Notes: a model not told the origin generated them from the letters alone. 9,430 nucleotides of DNA from Pseudomonadota bacterium (GCA_018897415.1 JAHIKR010000099.1:1-9430), one strand, 5' to 3'. Positions 1-5,684 are shown, counted from the first letter of the stretch. Numbers and translations are program-made.

Positions 1-135
1 TATTGGGCTGTTCGGGAGTTGTGAATAAGTTGCACAGATTTGGCGAAACAATTAGAAATGACTCAGCCAGGAATAGGATATGCTGTAAATAGAGGAGAAA
101 AGATCGCTAAAGAGCATAAATATCAGTTACTATAG
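1..135 (+). pseudogene. 3' remnant of a RAYT (REP-associated) transposase, copy 1
   Basis: Frame 1 reads YWAVREL, then a TGA at 22-24, then ISCTDLAKQLEMTQPGIGYA and a short basic tail, ending at TAG 133-135. From knowledge of the family, a YWAVRELGIS segment followed by a helix-turn-helix (LAKQLEMTQPGIGYAVNRG here) is the usual C-terminal DNA-binding end of one class of REP-associated tyrosine (Y1/HUH) transposases. The TGA falls where a Gly codon (GGA) would be expected, so a single substitution explains it. The left part is cut by the window edge, so it is unknown whether a catalytic domain lies upstream. The same remnant, with the same stop, recurs at 703-837. The family call is from memory of its motifs, not a search. 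Confidence 0.7.
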
Positions 136-172
136 CAAGTTATTTACTTATTTATGGACGTCCCTAACTTGA
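1..172 (+). repeat. Direct repeat, copy 1 (RAYT 3' end plus terminus)
   Basis: This stretch matches 703-874 with only three substitutions that I can count (positions 120, 159 and 165 against 822, 861 and 867). Identity stops abruptly after position 172: the next base is C here and G in the other copy. It covers the transposase remnant and about 37 bp beyond its stop codon, including a short palindrome GGACGTCC (157-164). The left limit is set by the window edge, so the full length of the repeat is unknown. Confidence 0.92.
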
Positions 173-432
173 CCAACCTTGAAAATGCCATAACTTTCGT
201 GAAGAAGAAGCTCGGCATTGGGCACTACAAGCCGCAAATATTTGTAGGAGAGTTTTACAAGCCCCTTCAGGCCTGGCTCAACCACCTGACATCTGAGGGG
301 ATGGCAGACCCCAAAGTTTTTGAAAGCTGCTATTTTATCAAGCATGGCTCTGAGGTCTTCGACACTCTGTGCGAACACTTCGGCTCGGAAGACAAGATGA
401 TCTACGAAGTCACAGCGAATGAAACATGGTAA
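154..432 (+). CDS. Hypothetical protein, 92 aa, probably chimeric at its 5' end
   Basis: I do not recognise the family. The ORF has codon use typical of real coding sequence, with many C/G third positions (CTC, GGC, CAC, TAC, AAG, CCC, GTC, TTC), richer in GC3 than its AT-rich neighbours. The first six codons (MDVPNL) lie inside the direct repeat that ends at 172, so the ATG and N-terminus are supplied by the transposase element terminus rather than by the original gene. No Shine-Dalgarno sequence precedes the ATG; an internal ATG at 301 is an alternative. There is no signal peptide or membrane segment; the product would be soluble with several aromatic residues (YKPLQAWLNHL). The likeliest reading is the 3' part of a gene whose 5' part was displaced by the element. 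It may not be expressed. Confidence 0.45.
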   Translation: MDVPNLTNLENAITFVKKKLGIGHYKPQIFVGEFYKPLQAWLNHLTSEGMADPKVFESCYFIKHGSEVFDTLCEHFGSEDKMIYEVTANETW

Positions 433-478
433 CAAGGTTCCGTGAAGGGATCGAGCCTTTTTGAGGATAGTTTATGTC

Positions 479-508
479 GACAATTTTCCATATCGCTGGA
501 AAATTGTC
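479..508. repeat. Perfect 12-bp-arm inverted repeat (hairpin)
   Basis: GACAATTTTCCA (479-490) and its exact reverse complement TGGAAAATTGTC (497-508) enclose a 6-base loop, TATCGC. A third, imperfect copy of the arm, GACAATATTCCA, follows at 511-522 in direct orientation. No T-tract follows on either strand, so it is not a typical intrinsic terminator. The stretch from 433 to about 597 contains no gene I can support; this hairpin is its only clear structure. It could be a REP-like element or the terminus of a mobile element. Confidence 0.8.
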
Positions 509-597
509 ATGACAATATTCCAGTAACTAATTTTCTTATGTTAACAGGGTAGTTTGTTCAAGGGAGTATAACCATAATAGGCGTTGAGAAGTCCTTT

Positions 598-837
598 GAA
601 ATTTCTTTCCACACCGGAAACAGTCATTCAAAGTGATGGCGAATTTGTTACAGGATTATTATCAGACGCAAAGTTCAAGTTGAGGCCAGGGACTTGTTAT
701 GCTATTGGGCTGTTCGGGAGTTGTGAATAAGTTGCACAGATTTGGCGAAACAATTAGAAATGACTCAGCCAGGAATAGGATATGCTGTAAATAGAGGAGA
801 AAAGATCGCTAAAGAGCATAACTATCAGTTACTATAG
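598..837 (+). pseudogene. Decayed RAYT transposase fragment, copy 2
   Basis: Two blocks of RAYT-like protein lie in different frames. From about 632 the frame encodes SDGEFVTGLLSDAK, like the segment preceding the C-terminal domain in RAYTs (typically G/S-D-x-D/E-F-V-x-x-V-L). From about 664 a second frame encodes RRKVQVEARDLLCYWAVREL, then TGA at 724-726, then the helix-turn-helix segment to TAG 835-837. Compared with family members as I remember them, roughly 35-40 residues between the blocks are missing, so the gene has both a deletion/frameshift and a nonsense codon. No catalytic HUH domain is visible upstream. The 5' limit is approximate. Confidence 0.65.
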
Positions 838-874
838 CAAGTTATTTACTTATTTATGGATGTCCCCAACTTGA
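703..874 (+). repeat. Direct repeat, copy 2 (RAYT 3' end plus terminus)
   Basis: This is the second copy of the 172-bp sequence at 1-172, offset 702 bp. It ends at 874, within the 3' end of the antitoxin gene on the opposite strand, whereas copy 1 ends in an unrelated ORF. Close to the end, CAAGTT (838-843) and AACTTG (868-873) form short inverted arms, as expected for a structured element terminus. Because the two copies abut different sequences at the same base, 172/874 marks a real junction. Confidence 0.92.
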
Positions 875-1178
875 GCTTATTCACATGAACTGCTTCTGCA
901 TGCAATTTTAAGCCGAGCGCTCCCATAACTTTAAGAATTGTCTCGAATGCCGGGCTTCGTTCCCCAGAGAGCGCCTTGTAAAGGCTTTCTCGGGACAGGC
1001 CGGCATCACGCGCCACCTGTGACATGCCCTTGGCACGGGCAATATCGCCCAGGGCTTTAGCAATGAAAGCGGCATCGCCATGTGCCTCCACAAGGCAAGC
1101 TTCAAGATAAGCCGCCATTTCCTCTGGGGTCCGAAGATGTTCAGCGACATCGTAGCGAGTTGTGATGGTTTTAGCCAT
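846..1178 (-). CDS. HigA-like antitoxin / DNA-binding protein (HI1420 family)
   Basis: The 110-residue protein begins MAKTITTRYDVAEHLRTPEE and carries a helix-turn-helix at about residues 52-92 (MSQVARDAGLSRESLYKALS, then the SPAFETILKVMGALGLKL region). These are hallmarks of the 'addiction module antidote' family typified by HI1420, in which the antitoxin lies downstream of its toxin and represses the operon. A good Shine-Dalgarno (AGGAG) precedes the ATG, and the toxin ORF ends 12 bp upstream, so the two are cotranscribed. Residues 102-110 (LKLGTSINK) are encoded by the terminus of the 172-bp RAYT repeat; homologues as I recall them end near LHAEA, so this tail is probably an acquired extension. 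The DNA-binding core looks intact. Confidence 0.85.
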   Translation of the reverse strand: MAKTITTRYDVAEHLRTPEEMAAYLEACLVEAHGDAAFIAKALGDIARAKGMSQVARDAGLSRESLYKALSGERSPAFETILKVMGALGLKLHAEAVHVNKLKLGTSINK

Positions 1179-1190
1179 GATACAACACTC

Positions 1191-1481
1191 CTATAGATTC
1201 CTTGCTAGGCGCAAGGCGGTTTTAATGTTCCTGGTCTGGGTACGCTTATCGCCACCAGCCAGCAAAATAACCACAGATCGGCCGCGCTTTTTGTAATAAA
1301 CACGATATCCGGGTCCATAATCGATCCGCAACTCTGAAACGCCTTCACCTACAGGTTTAACATCACCAGGATTGCCTGATGCTAATCATTCGATCCTTAC
1401 CAAAATACGTGCGCGCGCGCGGATATCATCCAGGCCATCGAGCCACTTAGCAAAAGTTTCAGTCTTACGAATTTCAATCAT
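1191..1481 (-). pseudogene. RelE/HigB-like toxin (Gp49/HI1419 family) with a premature stop
   Basis: Reading from ATG 1481 gives MIEIRKTETFAKWLDGLDD, then a basic stretch to residue 31, an in-frame TGA at codon 32 (1388-1386), and then in the same frame LASGNPGDVKPVGEGVSELR, the GPGYRVYY and LLAGGDKRTQ segments, to TAG 1193-1191. These are the diagnostic blocks of the HI1419/Gp49 (PF05973) RelE-superfamily toxins, mRNA-cleaving partners of HI1420-type antitoxins. Full length would be 96 residues, normal for the family. The codon at the stop is expected to be Arg (CGA), so one C-to-T change explains the loss. Everything else is in frame, pointing to recent inactivation; sequencing error is an alternative. 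The intact antitoxin follows after 12 bp. Confidence 0.85.
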
Positions 1482-1487
1482 AATTTA

Positions 1488-1516
1488 ATTGTAGCCAATA
1501 GGCTACAGCTTGTCAA
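1488..1516 (-). promoter_or_regulatory. Toxin-antitoxin promoter with overlapping palindromic operator
   Basis: On the minus strand there is TTGACA (1516-1511), a 17-base spacer and TACAAT (1493-1488), a near-consensus sigma-70 promoter. A palindrome with perfect 7-bp arms and a 4-bp centre, TGTAGCCAATAGGCTACA (1490-1507), covers most of the spacer and part of the -10. That is the expected layout for autorepression by the HTH antitoxin. With the -10 ending at 1488, transcription should begin around 1480-1482, at or next to the toxin ATG (1481). Confidence 0.8.
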
Positions 1517-1554
1517 TAAGCATTTAATGAATATATGAAGGAAGCCCAGAGATC

Positions 1555-1580
1555 GGTGTCAAAGCTTGAATTGTGAATTA
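1555..1580 (+). repeat. Left 26-bp inverted repeat of the RAYT unit
   Basis: This sequence is the exact reverse complement of 2565-2590; pairing fails at the next base on both sides. It contains small internal hairpins, TCAA-AGC-TTGA and AATT-GTG-AATT, similar in plan to REP elements recognised as hairpins by RAYT proteins. Confidence 0.9.
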
Positions 1581-1620
1581 GTGCTTGACAATTAAGCCGC
1601 TATCATTTAACAAGATCAGT

Positions 1621-2586
1621 ATGGGTAGAGCATGGCGAATTGAATATGAAGGCGCATTATATCACTTAATATCCCGGGGAAATGACGGACAGCATATTTA
1701 TTTAAATGATGCTGATCGAAATTTGTTTTTAGAGACGATCTCGGAAATGTCGGAACGTTTTGAAGTAGATATATTTGCCTATGTTTTAATGCCCAATCAT
1801 TATCATCTCCTGGCACGAACCAATCGTGCAAATTTAAAAAAGGCAATGCAATGGTTTGGCACAACTTATACTCGTAGATTCAACAACCGAAACTTAAAAA
1901 AAGGTCATTTGTTCCAGGGGCGGTATAAAAGCATCCTGGTTCAAAATGATGCGTATCTTATGCAGTTGTCTTGTTATATCCATCGAAATCCATTAAGAGC
2001 TGGAATTGTAAGCCGTTTGATAGACTATAAATGGAGCAGCTATCCGATCTATGCCTATGCTAAGAAAAGCCCGGATTGGTTATCCACTCAAGTGATTTTG
2101 TCATATTTTAAAGACTCTAATAAACATAAGCAATATCGGGAAAAGGTTCAAAAATATGCAGAGGAAGAGAAGCAACTTCTGGAGGATCTTCACCATGGTA
2201 TGATTTTAGGCGCTAAAACATTTGTTAATAAAATTCGAAAGCAGTTTTTGCCGGATATCCCCCATAATGATTTGCCTCAGCAAAAGCAATTGGCAAAAGA
2301 TATCAAATTAGATGATTTATTAAAAAAATCTGCGGAAATCCTTCAAATTGATATTGATAAATGCGTTCAGGCAAAACGCTTGCATGGTATAGATAAACAC
2401 AAACGGGATTTAATCGTTTATTTACTTTGGAATAAAGGGTTAATGACCAATGAAAAGTTAGGGCAGCTTTTTAATATGAGTTATTCCGCTATCAGTCATT
2501 GTGTGAAATCATTTAAAGAGAAGATGAATAAAGATAAAAAAGTGGAAAACCAATTTGAAGTATTTAATTCACAATTCAAGCTTTGA
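1621..2586 (+). CDS. REP-associated tyrosine transposase (RAYT, Y1/HUH family)
   Basis: The 321-residue protein opens MGRAWRIEYEGALYHLISRG, the classic RAYT/IS200-like N-terminus. The HUH metal-binding motif is visible as MPNHYHLLA (His60, His62), followed by GHLFQGRYKS (about 95-104) and the region holding the candidate catalytic tyrosine, AYLMQLSCYIHRNPLRAGIV (111-130). Residues about 230-300 form an HTH/DnaA-C-terminal-like domain (MTNEKLGQLFNMSYSAISH). Family members nick single-stranded DNA at REP hairpins through a 5'-phosphotyrosine. I chose ATG 1621 because family proteins start just before this motif; the in-frame TTG at 1585 lies in a likely -35 hexamer (TTGACA 1585-1590). No strong ribosome-binding site is visible. 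The last seven codons and the stop lie in the right inverted repeat. The gene appears intact; its tail is unlike the decayed copies at 1-135 and 598-837, so it belongs to another subfamily. Confidence 0.9.
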   Translation: MGRAWRIEYEGALYHLISRGNDGQHIYLNDADRNLFLETISEMSERFEVDIFAYVLMPNHYHLLARTNRANLKKAMQWFGTTYTRRFNNRNLKKGHLFQGRYKSILVQNDAYLMQLSCYIHRNPLRAGIVSRLIDYKWSSYPIYAYAKKSPDWLSTQVILSYFKDSNKHKQYREKVQKYAEEEKQLLEDLHHGMILGAKTFVNKIRKQFLPDIPHNDLPQQKQLAKDIKLDDLLKKSAEILQIDIDKCVQAKRLHGIDKHKRDLIVYLLWNKGLMTNEKLGQLFNMSYSAISHCVKSFKEKMNKDKKVENQFEVFNSQFKL

Positions 2587-2590
2587 CACC
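2565..2590 (-). repeat. Right 26-bp inverted repeat of the RAYT unit
   Basis: This is the exact reverse complement of 1555-1580. It encodes the transposase C-terminus (the final codons, ending FKL and TGA 2584-2586) and extends four bases past the stop. The dual constraint of coding sequence and element end is visible directly. Confidence 0.9.
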
Positions 2591-2687
2591 AAAGACTATT
2601 TGGATTTTGTTGTATTGAAGGGGAAATTGGTGTATTAAGTGATTTAAGTGAGATTGCGACAAAAAGAAGATTTCTATTTAATAACTA

Positions 2688-3125
2688 ATGTTCGCTGAAT
2701 GTAAAATGAAACTTATTCCGCTCATATGGCTTATTTTTTCAATTTTTTTTGGTTATCTCAGCTGGTATCATTTAAAGCAGACAAATATATCTTTTCCAAT
2801 GTTTCATTGGAAAAAGTATGAAGGATCCCTTGCCGTTTCGCCTACCGGTCCTAACACCATTGAAACTAAAAATAATTTAGAAAGGTTCACCAAACAGTGG
2901 AATTTATATATATCCAACCAAAATAAAAATAATCATGACATGAATATGGTGGCCTTCATTGGTTATGCACTCTCTTCATTAATAGCTCTAATTTCAGCCT
3001 TTTTACCAGGGCCATTTAAGATAAAGGACTCTGTAACATTTTTATATCAGAATTTACGGTTATCAAATTTACGAAGAGTAGTTGCAGATCTAAGAAAAAA
3101 GATAAAATTTCAAATCAAACAGTAA
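2688..3125 (+). CDS. Small hypothetical membrane protein (two predicted TM segments)
   Basis: I do not recognise the family. The 145-residue product has a hydrophobic segment near residues 8-28 (LIPLIWLIFSIFFGYLSWYH) and a second near 86-107 (MVAFIGYALSSLIALISAFL). A polar loop of about 55 residues lies between them, and a strongly basic C-terminal tail (LRRVVADLRKKIKFQIKQ) is probably cytoplasmic. An in-frame ATG at 2706 (MKLIPLIW) is an equally good start, since neither has a clear Shine-Dalgarno. It lies about 100 bp after the RAYT unit and ahead of the GC-rich attC-like island, as an integron cassette gene would. The base composition is AT-rich like the RAYT gene. The ORF is probably real but of unknown function. 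Confidence 0.6.
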   Translation: MFAECKMKLIPLIWLIFSIFFGYLSWYHLKQTNISFPMFHWKKYEGSLAVSPTGPNTIETKNNLERFTKQWNLYISNQNKNNHDMNMVAFIGYALSSLIALISAFLPGPFKIKDSVTFLYQNLRLSNLRRVVADLRKKIKFQIKQ

Positions 3126-3242
3126 GTCAACGCATAGACAACGGATAGTTTATTGATAAACAAAAAGGTTCTCTAAAAGTAATAGCCATTGTAAAAAGAA
3201 AATGAACTACCACTTCATTAGTGTAGAAGAAATGTGATTACC

Positions 3243-3353
3243 CTCAGCGAACAAGTCGCTTGAGCAGGGCGAATTTTCAGGCGGCCAAATTTGCTAAATT
3301 TCGGTGGGTTGCATCAGGCACGTCGCCGCCTGCTCAGCTCACCGCTCGGTGTC
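3243..3353 (+). other. GC-rich imperfect palindrome resembling an integron attC site
   Basis: Against an AT-rich background this roughly 110-bp island begins GCGAACAAGTCGCTTGAGCA and ends with CGCCGCCTGCTCAGCTCACC plus GCTCGGTGTC. The outer arms pair imperfectly (GAGCAGG 3262-3268 with CCTGCTC 3329-3335; CAGGCGGC 3278-3285 with GCCGCCTG 3325-3332, using overlapping partners). The AACAAGTCGCT start and the GC-rich far arm strongly recall attC sites of chromosomal integrons. However, the expected 3' core box GTTRRRY is degenerate here (GTGTCAA), and the 5' box is AGCGAAC rather than RYYYAAC. No second attC or integrase is present. It may be a decayed attC or an unrelated structured repeat. Confidence 0.4.
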
Positions 3354-3377
3354 AAATAAAATATGAGGAAACAGGTT

Positions 3378-3842
3378 ATGAGCACAGGTACTATAATAAG
3401 CATTATTATCGCCGTGGTAGGGTGCATATTAGTTGTCTTTTTTTATATGAATGACTCAATTAATAAAAGAATAGAAATTACAATTAACGATCCAAAATTT
3501 ATAAAAAAGGTTGCTGATGATATCCGCCTCCCTTTCCTAATTTTTGACGAAAAAGGAACTTTTCATTCGGAATCCGGCGAAGCGACAGCTTATATCGAAA
3601 AAATTGAACCGATTTTTGAGGATAAAAGGCTCAGCGGTTTTGTCGTATACCCAAAAGGTTTTTTGAAAGAGGCTCCTATTTTACAAGCTATCAACAACGA
3701 TTTCCGATTTACTTTACCCAAAAAAATCAACACGTATGACTGGAAATATCGAATACCCGAATTCCAAGGAACGGTTTGGGCTGATACAGGTAAATATGAC
3801 GAGCCGCCAGCAGTATTATTCAAATTGGAAATTATTAGATAG
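3378..3842 (+). CDS. Hypothetical single-pass membrane-anchored protein
   Basis: No family recognised. From ATG 3378 the product has 154 residues: MSTGTIISIIIAVVGCILVV forms one N-terminal transmembrane anchor, followed by a soluble domain of about 125 residues that begins NDSINKRIEITINDPKFI and contains several aromatic and acidic residues. I prefer 3378 over the upstream in-frame ATG 3363 because GAGGAAACAG lies at ribosome-binding distance before it, and the shorter form starts directly with the anchor. The soluble part probably lies outside the cytoplasmic membrane. The gene begins 24 bp after the attC-like island and ends TAG 66 bp before the convergent TPR gene. No terminator of note is seen in that gap; GGAAGGAGCTTTTCC (3851-3865) can form only a weak hairpin. 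Confidence 0.6.
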   Translation: MSTGTIISIIIAVVGCILVVFFYMNDSINKRIEITINDPKFIKKVADDIRLPFLIFDEKGTFHSESGEATAYIEKIEPIFEDKRLSGFVVYPKGFLKEAPILQAINNDFRFTLPKKINTYDWKYRIPEFQGTVWADTGKYDEPPAVLFKLEIIR

Positions 3843-3908
3843 GCGGTCATGGAAGGAGCTTTTCCCTGTATGTTTTCTTGGCATCTTGGATGTGAGGTTG
3901 TGTAAACT

Positions 3909-5684
3909 TCAATATTTTGGAGTATATCCTAAATTTCTTATTTCTTGTCTTACCTGGTCGGCATCCCCATCTTTGTTGCCATTTATCTTTAGATAATTAT
4001 TATAGTCATTTGCAGCTTCGCTGCTTTGCCCTAATTTTTTATAAGTAATAGCACGGTAGTAATAGGCTTCAGCATTTCCCGTGTTTAATTCAATAGCTTT
4101 GCTAAAATCCGATACAGCCCGATCATAATTGCCTTTGATACCCCAGGTGCTCCCTCGGTTGTGATAGGCTTCAGCGCATCTTGGGTCTAATTCAATGGCT
4201 TTATTAAAATCCGATATAGCCCGATCATAATTGCCTTTGTCATTCCAGGCGGCTCCTCGGTTGTTATAGGCTTTAGCGCATCTTGGGTCTAATTCAATGG
4301 CTTTATTAAAATCTGATATAGCACTATCATGATTGCCTTTGTCAACCCGAGCGAGCCCACGGTAGAGATAGGCTTCAGCGTATCCCGTAGGACAGGGTTT
4401 TGCGAGTCCTGGGTTTAATTCTATGGCTTTGTTATAATCCGATATAGCCCGATCATAATTGTCTTTGATAAACCAGACAAGCCCTCGGCCTATATAGGCA
4501 TCAGCGAGTCCTGGGTCTAATTCTATGGCTTTGTTAAAATCCGATATAGCACTATCATAATTGTCTTTTTTCACCCAGGTGTTACCTCGGTTGTTATAGG
4601 CCATAGCGTCTTTTGGGTTCAATTCAATGGCTTTGTTAAAATCCGATACAGCCCGATCATAATTGCCTTTGATACCCCAGGCGGCTCCTCGGTTGTTATA
4701 GGCATCAGCGTATCCCGGGTTTAATTCAATGGCTTTATTATAATCTGATATAGCCCGATCATAATTGCCTTTGTCAGCCCAGACGAGTCCTCTGCCGTAA
4801 TAGGCATAAGCGAGTCCCGGATTTAATTCTATGCCTTTGTTAAAATCCGACATAGCTTGATCATAATTGCCTTTGATAGCCCAGACGGCTCCTCTGCCGT
4901 AATAGGCATAAGCGTATCCCGGGTTTAATTCAATGGCTTTGTTAAAATCCGATATAGCCCGATCATAATTGTCTTTGATAGTCCAGAAAAGCCCTCGGCA
5001 GTTATAGGCATCAGCGTAACTTGAATCCAGACTAATCGCCTTGTTTAAATATTCTAACACCTTGTCTGTGTCTGTAAATTTTCCGTTTTCCCAAAGAGCT
5101 AAAGCTTTATCCACTAATTGAGAAGCGGTTAAGCCTTGCGTTGCTTCTCTGAACTGGTTTTTTAGTATTTCCTTTTTCTGTTTATGTTCTTTTGACGGCA
5201 GGGTTTTTAGTTCTTCATTTTTTCTTTCAAGCTCTTTGATCCTTGCCAGAAGTTTCTTTTCATGCTTTTGATTCTCCTTGTATTTTTCCAAAAGGCTGCG
5301 GTCTTGAAGCAACTTTCTTATTCGCTCTTCAAGAATGCTCGTGTCCACATCTACTTTTGCCTTAACAACAATTCCGAAAGTATCTTCTGTTGCAAAGTTC
5401 TTTTGGGATACAATCTCTGCCTTAAGCACACCGGCGGCGAGAGCAAGGATTTCGTCTTTTTCAACTACGCTTTCCTTTACGATGGTCAAACTTTCCAGAT
5501 ATGTCCCGGCCTTTTCAAGGACCTCACGCTTAGCTTTGGCGATAGCCCCAACCCGTGCGTCATCTGGTGATTGGCTTCCTCCAAATGATTGTTTAACCGT
5601 ATGGATATAGGTTTTTATCTCAGCATGGGAAATGCCGGGGATCAGGATAAATACAATCAACAAAAGGCATGCTTTTCTCAACAT
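3909..5684 (-). CDS. Secreted TPR-repeat protein, 591 aa
   Basis: A signal peptide (MLRKACLLLIVFILIPGISHA, cleavage likely after Ala21) sends the protein across the cytoplasmic membrane. Residues about 22-125 form a mixed domain (EIKTYIHTVKQSFGGSQSPD, then DARVGAIAKAKREVLEKAG) that loosely recalls the N-terminal domain of FlgT and LPP20-like envelope proteins; this is a recollection, not a search. Residues about 115-180 are Lys/Glu-rich, probably coiled coil. From 203 a degenerate TPR leads into nine consecutive modules (239-552) of the form NYDRAISDFNKAIELNPGYA plus a variable 14-residue part, then a partial final repeat. TPR arrays bind partner proteins; no catalytic motif is seen. AAGGGAA precedes the start at good spacing. 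Module six has an 8-residue insertion. The gene is monocistronic and converges with the membrane-protein gene at 3378-3842. Confidence 0.88.
   Translation of the reverse strand: MLRKACLLLIVFILIPGISHAEIKTYIHTVKQSFGGSQSPDDARVGAIAKAKREVLEKAGTYLESLTIVKESVVEKDEILALAAGVLKAEIVSQKNFATEDTFGIVVKAKVDVDTSILEERIRKLLQDRSLLEKYKENQKHEKKLLARIKELERKNEELKTLPSKEHKQKKEILKNQFREATQGLTASQLVDKALALWENGKFTDTDKVLEYLNKAISLDSSYADAYNCRGLFWTIKDNYDRAISDFNKAIELNPGYAYAYYGRGAVWAIKGNYDQAMSDFNKGIELNPGLAYAYYGRGLVWADKGNYDRAISDYNKAIELNPGYADAYNNRGAAWGIKGNYDRAVSDFNKAIELNPKDAMAYNNRGNTWVKKDNYDSAISDFNKAIELDPGLADAYIGRGLVWFIKDNYDRAISDYNKAIELNPGLAKPCPTGYAEAYLYRGLARVDKGNHDSAISDFNKAIELDPRCAKAYNNRGAAWNDKGNYDRAISDFNKAIELDPRCAEAYHNRGSTWGIKGNYDRAVSDFSKAIELNTGNAEAYYYRAITYKKLGQSSEAANDYNNYLKINGNKDGDADQVRQEIRNLGYTPKY
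4029..4970 (-). repeat. Nine tandem 102-bp DNA repeats encoding the TPR modules
   Basis: The coding DNA for residues 239-552 repeats with a 102-bp period. The part encoding NYDRAISDFNKAIELNPG is nearly identical in nucleotides from unit to unit; on the plus strand it is seen as GATCATAATTG preceded by AAAATCCGATATAGCCC. The intervening 30-40 bp vary more. One unit (plus-strand about 4335-4460) is 126 bp long because of a 24-bp insertion. Nucleotide-level conservation beyond what the protein needs points to recent duplication or gene conversion. Confidence 0.9.

Larger units (their letters stand above)
1555..2590 (+). mobile_element. RAYT transposase gene enclosed by perfect 26-bp inverted repeats
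   Basis: A 1036-bp unit is bounded by exact 26-bp inverted repeats (1555-1580 and 2565-2590) and contains one Y1/HUH transposase gene. No target-site duplication is visible next to the ends (GATC on the left, AAAG on the right), which fits HUH transposition rather than a DDE mechanism. RAYT genes are known to sit between inverted REP sequences ('REPtrons'), and this unit has that architecture. Whether the whole unit moves is unknown. Confidence 0.7.

Noticed and set aside
148..435. Minus-strand ORF opposite the 154-432 ORF
   Set aside because: The plus strand shows the coding-like third-position pattern; the antisense ORF is its shadow.
1386..1388. Selenocysteine at the TGA in the toxin gene
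   Set aside because: The family has Arg, not Cys or Sec, at this position, and no convincing SECIS-like hairpin is seen directly downstream.
1585..1620. TTG start extending the RAYT by 12 residues
   Set aside because: The TTG is part of TTGACA, a likely -35, and family proteins begin at the MGRAWRIE position.
1551..2594. Target-site duplication around the RAYT unit
   Set aside because: The flanking bases GATC and AAAG do not match, and no longer direct repeat is visible.
3260..3454. Plus-strand ORF of 64 codons through the GC-rich island
   Set aside because: It spans the palindromic attC-like sequence and overlaps the start of the better-supported membrane protein in another frame; it has no ribosome-binding site and low-complexity basic/aromatic content.
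4029..4970. CRISPR-like array
   Set aside because: The 102-bp period is in frame and codes for TPR modules; the repeats are too long and the spacers are coding.
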